Assembly (NCBI GenBank): GCA_021325145.1
Contig: JAJPHR010000025.1
Coordinates: 1-64,000 of the forward strand
Origin: Verrucomicrobiota bacterium
Lineage (GTDB): Bacteria; Verrucomicrobiota; Verrucomicrobiia; Limisphaerales; Pedosphaeraceae
Direction of reading: 5' to 3'
DNA: 64,000 bases
The notes beneath the pieces are model-generated. The model saw nothing but the letters and a program-made list of their open reading frames with translations. It was not told the DNA's origin and did no database searches. Positions 62,801 through 64,000 of the stretch are shown piece by piece (position 1 is the stretch's first letter; every line of letters starts with the position of its first letter). The position numbers and the translations under genes were made by a program.

Positions 62801-64000
62801 GCCACGATTGGGTCACCCGGGGTGCACACGTCCGGCAGGCCGGAGAAGAGCGTGATTTGCGCTACACCGCTGGTCACAGTGCCGGCGACATTTTGGCCTA
62901 CCATGGCGTAGAAGCCGCTGTCGGTATAGACCAAATTGGTTAGTACCAGGTTCGTGGTCGTGACCCCGAAGAAGTTTCCGCCAATGGTCAGGTTGGTACC
63001 ATTGGCGAGGCTGCTCCAATTGATGTTATCCGGCGAATAAATCCACTGATAAGCCAGCCCGTTGGTGCTCCCGCCAGTAACGCCGGAGTGCAGCACGAGG
63101 TTGGTGCCTTCCAAACCGGTGAAGGTGGCGGGTGAAGGGTTGGCAACGATTGGCGGCACAGCACCCGCGAGTGCGCTGACCGCGAAGATGGCCGCGCGCG
63201 CAGAGTTCGAGTTGGCCACGTTCACGGAAGACAGGTAACTGACGATGAAGTTGGTCACCGGGCTGCCAATGTTGTTCAGCGCGAACTGCGCTTCATAGAG
63301 CCGGGGATTTGGGCCGCCGGTGTCGGAATTTAAAGTAGCGATGCTCTCGTTGAGGCGGCCTACGGAACTGAACGCAAACGGCGTGTTGTTGAACCAATCG
63401 AGCGATACGAAGACGTTGGTTTCGCTGGTCCCATCCAAATGCTGAAGGATAATCTGATTCGTCGTCCCGCCGTTGGCTGCGGTGCTGAGGAAACTGAAGG
63501 CGGAGTAGGTTACGTAGGGCGGTTGGATGGCAATGCTGGCACTTGGGAAATTGGTGCGATCAATGAAGATGGCATTCTTGGCCGAATAACTGGGGGCAAA
63601 CGTGTAGTGATGGTCGGCTTGGGCCACGCTTGTGATTGTGGAACCCGCCGGCGGCAAACCCGAATTGGGGAATGCCCGGTCCAAGCCGCGTTCGAACCAC
63701 GTATTGCCCGTGTTCGCGACACCGCCATCCATCGTGGCAGTGGTCACGCCGCTGCCAATAAAGGTCACAGGGCCGGCACCCAGGGTTTGATTGGGCCAAA
63801 TGGCAGTGGCTTCAACCACCCCGTCGGCATTCCATCCGGAAACACCATTCGCCGTAAATGTGACCCCATCCGTCGTGGGGCTGACGGCGAGAATAAAAGC
63901 GCGGCCACCACCAACGTAGCTGAACGACACGCTGACCACTGGATCGGGATCGGTCACGGGAATGTTGTTCGTGTGAAGAGTCGGGGTGCTGTTGGCGGGG
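59845..64000 (-). CDS. Giant secreted protein, 5' end beyond window: Ig, LamG and L-type lectin-like domains
   Basis: At least 1384 codons; the frame stays open to the right edge, so the N-terminus and signal are missing and the GTG at 63957 is not the true start. Order in the visible part: a repeat-rich exoprotein domain (about the first 260 residues), Ig-like domains (PPIVANPSPATFTGLEG..., PPIISVQPPASIVV...), an F5/8C-like stretch between them (VISAVRLFTANDTQGRDPADVEI), a LamG/concanavalin domain (WHHLVGVCDGAHSNVLLYIDG), two more Ig domains, and an L-type lectin-like domain (DGVAFVVQDDPRG, VGFTGADGG). It ends with the W-P....VQFYRL module. Probably binds glycans at the surface. Confidence 0.85.
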   Translation of the reverse strand, partial: PANSTPTLHTNNIPVTDPDPVVSVSFSYVGGGRAFILAVSPTTDGVTFTANGVSGWNADGVVEATAIWPNQTLGAGPVTFIGSGVTTATMDGGVANTGNTWFERGLDRAFPNSGLPPAGSTITSVAQADHHYTFAPSYSAKNAIFIDRTNFPSASIAIQPPYVTYSAFSFLSTAANGGTTNQIILQHLDGTSETNVFVSLDWFNNTPFAFSSVGRLNESIATLNSDTGGPNPRLYEAQFALNNIGSPVTNFIVSYLSSVNVANSNSARAAIFAVSALAGAVPPIVANPSPATFTGLEGTNLVLHSGVTGGSTNGLAYQWIYSPDNINWSSLANGTNLTIGGNFFGVTTTNLVLTNLVYTDSGFYAMVGQNVAGTVTSGVAQITLFSGLPDVCTPGDPIVAYQPAGGSSPAAETVDHAIDGLVGADPGKYLNFGVNNGQPFVGPVGFITTPSIGSTVISAVRLFTANDTQGRDPADVEIDGSNDGGVTFTPILPDTALNLPAARNALASAPANPLTQAFQELHFSNAAGYTTYRVVITNVETPATVNSMQIGEIQLLGVLNPTPPIISVQPPASIVVYTNTSPSFTISAHGFPSNLTYQWYLNGTTPIPGATSATLQLSHVTLAMSGNQYNCVVSNSVGGTPSTSATLTVTNPPSGSYINQILADNPSSYFRLDEGPDDGAGDNGVVGVDYAGGHNGVYTNAILGEAGYNSHDPDTAVFFGQFSLSQSFLGAISGVNFGASSNQDGAFSVECWANGFSGLSAVGQINGAGVVAKGYGGGGEQFAIDTGASGGNAYRFFVRDASGATYNAVSGITNTADGLWHHLVGVCDGAHSNVLLYIDGQLDGRATLLPGKGILNTFAATSFPVSIGARTSGQGVPYTNQFVGEIDEVALYSYALTPSQIVAHYDAALVPPIITTSPASQTVSAGSTVTLTSVEIGTPPLSIQWYVSTDGGSTFNAIGGQTSSNLVLVNVSGSLNGNQYQVRASNPYGGPVSSANATLTVISGPPQVLVDLASNYVVYPGSPITLTASVDGSLPITYGWWHNGAPLSDGGHYSGSHSNALTISDVLIANGGTYQLFATNSFGNTNSILANLSLLPTSVGFFTNGANWTGNQSGTFTVPIFPGSNVLELTDFGGSEGRSAFFNSQVYIGGFQATYTYAQNNTTAGADGVAFVVQDDPRGPAAIAGAGGNLAYAGAAPVGIIPSAAIAYNIYSGNGVGGIGAEFCQNGVLGPVFPTGGVSLSAGDNILTTVRYLNGVLTLTMTDTNLSASFTTNVPINLPALLGTNVAYVGFTGADGGSVATQTISDFAFTPLVAVTTQVAGNSLTLTWPAGTGGYVLQQNSVVNGTSAWSNSPAAVTQVNGQNQVTVPLTSAVQFYRLILPAGQ

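Overview
The window reads as a chromosomal segment of a Verrucomicrobiota bacterium, most like the soil and freshwater Pedosphaera/Limisphaera group. The evidence is three H-X9-DG-type pseudopilins, a PSD1/DUF1501 pair, several giant exoproteins ending in a W-P...FYRL module, DUF5695 and GH127 proteins, and many small intergenic palindromes. Coding is dense and moderately GC-rich. I see no rRNA, tRNA, CRISPR array, prophage or transposase.

Left part (1-20.5 kb) is an exported carbohydrate region. It opens with a pseudopilin and a giant modular exoprotein. Next come a GH127-type enzyme divergent from a DUF5695 protein, then a beta-helix protein, then a second GH127 enzyme directly downstream of a second, larger DUF5695 protein. 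The GH127 + DUF5695 pairing therefore occurs twice in 15 kb, which is the strongest hint of an undescribed functional pair.

Middle-left (20.5-32 kb) is a long same-strand run centred on peptides: a tandem gluzincin-like protein, an S9 prolyl oligopeptidase-type peptidase, a lipoprotein cyclophilin, a small secreted protein, a GH31 glycosidase, a DUF885 metallopeptidase-like protein and a POT peptide transporter. Next come a ClC chloride transporter with CBS domains and the DUF1501/PSD1 pair (32-39 kb).

The core part (39-45 kb) carries rpmB, smpB, rpoZ, a DUF883 membrane protein, an M19 dipeptidase and acs. From 44.6 to 53 kb there are a pseudopilin, an unusual GH2 enzyme, a Vgb-like propeller protein, and an MFS exporter translationally coupled to an esterase. 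From 53 to 58 kb there are a fused AhbA-AhbB (NirDL)-like protein, an orphan OmpR-type regulator, an M42-type peptidase, hemW and a cold-shock gene whose leader contains a terminator-like hairpin. The right end repeats the left-end layout: a giant lectin/Ig/LamG exoprotein (cut by the window edge), a hairpin, then a pseudopilin.

Domain calls rest on motifs read by eye; no database search was possible. Start codons were chosen from signal peptides, ribosome-binding sites and overlaps and are uncertain where stated.
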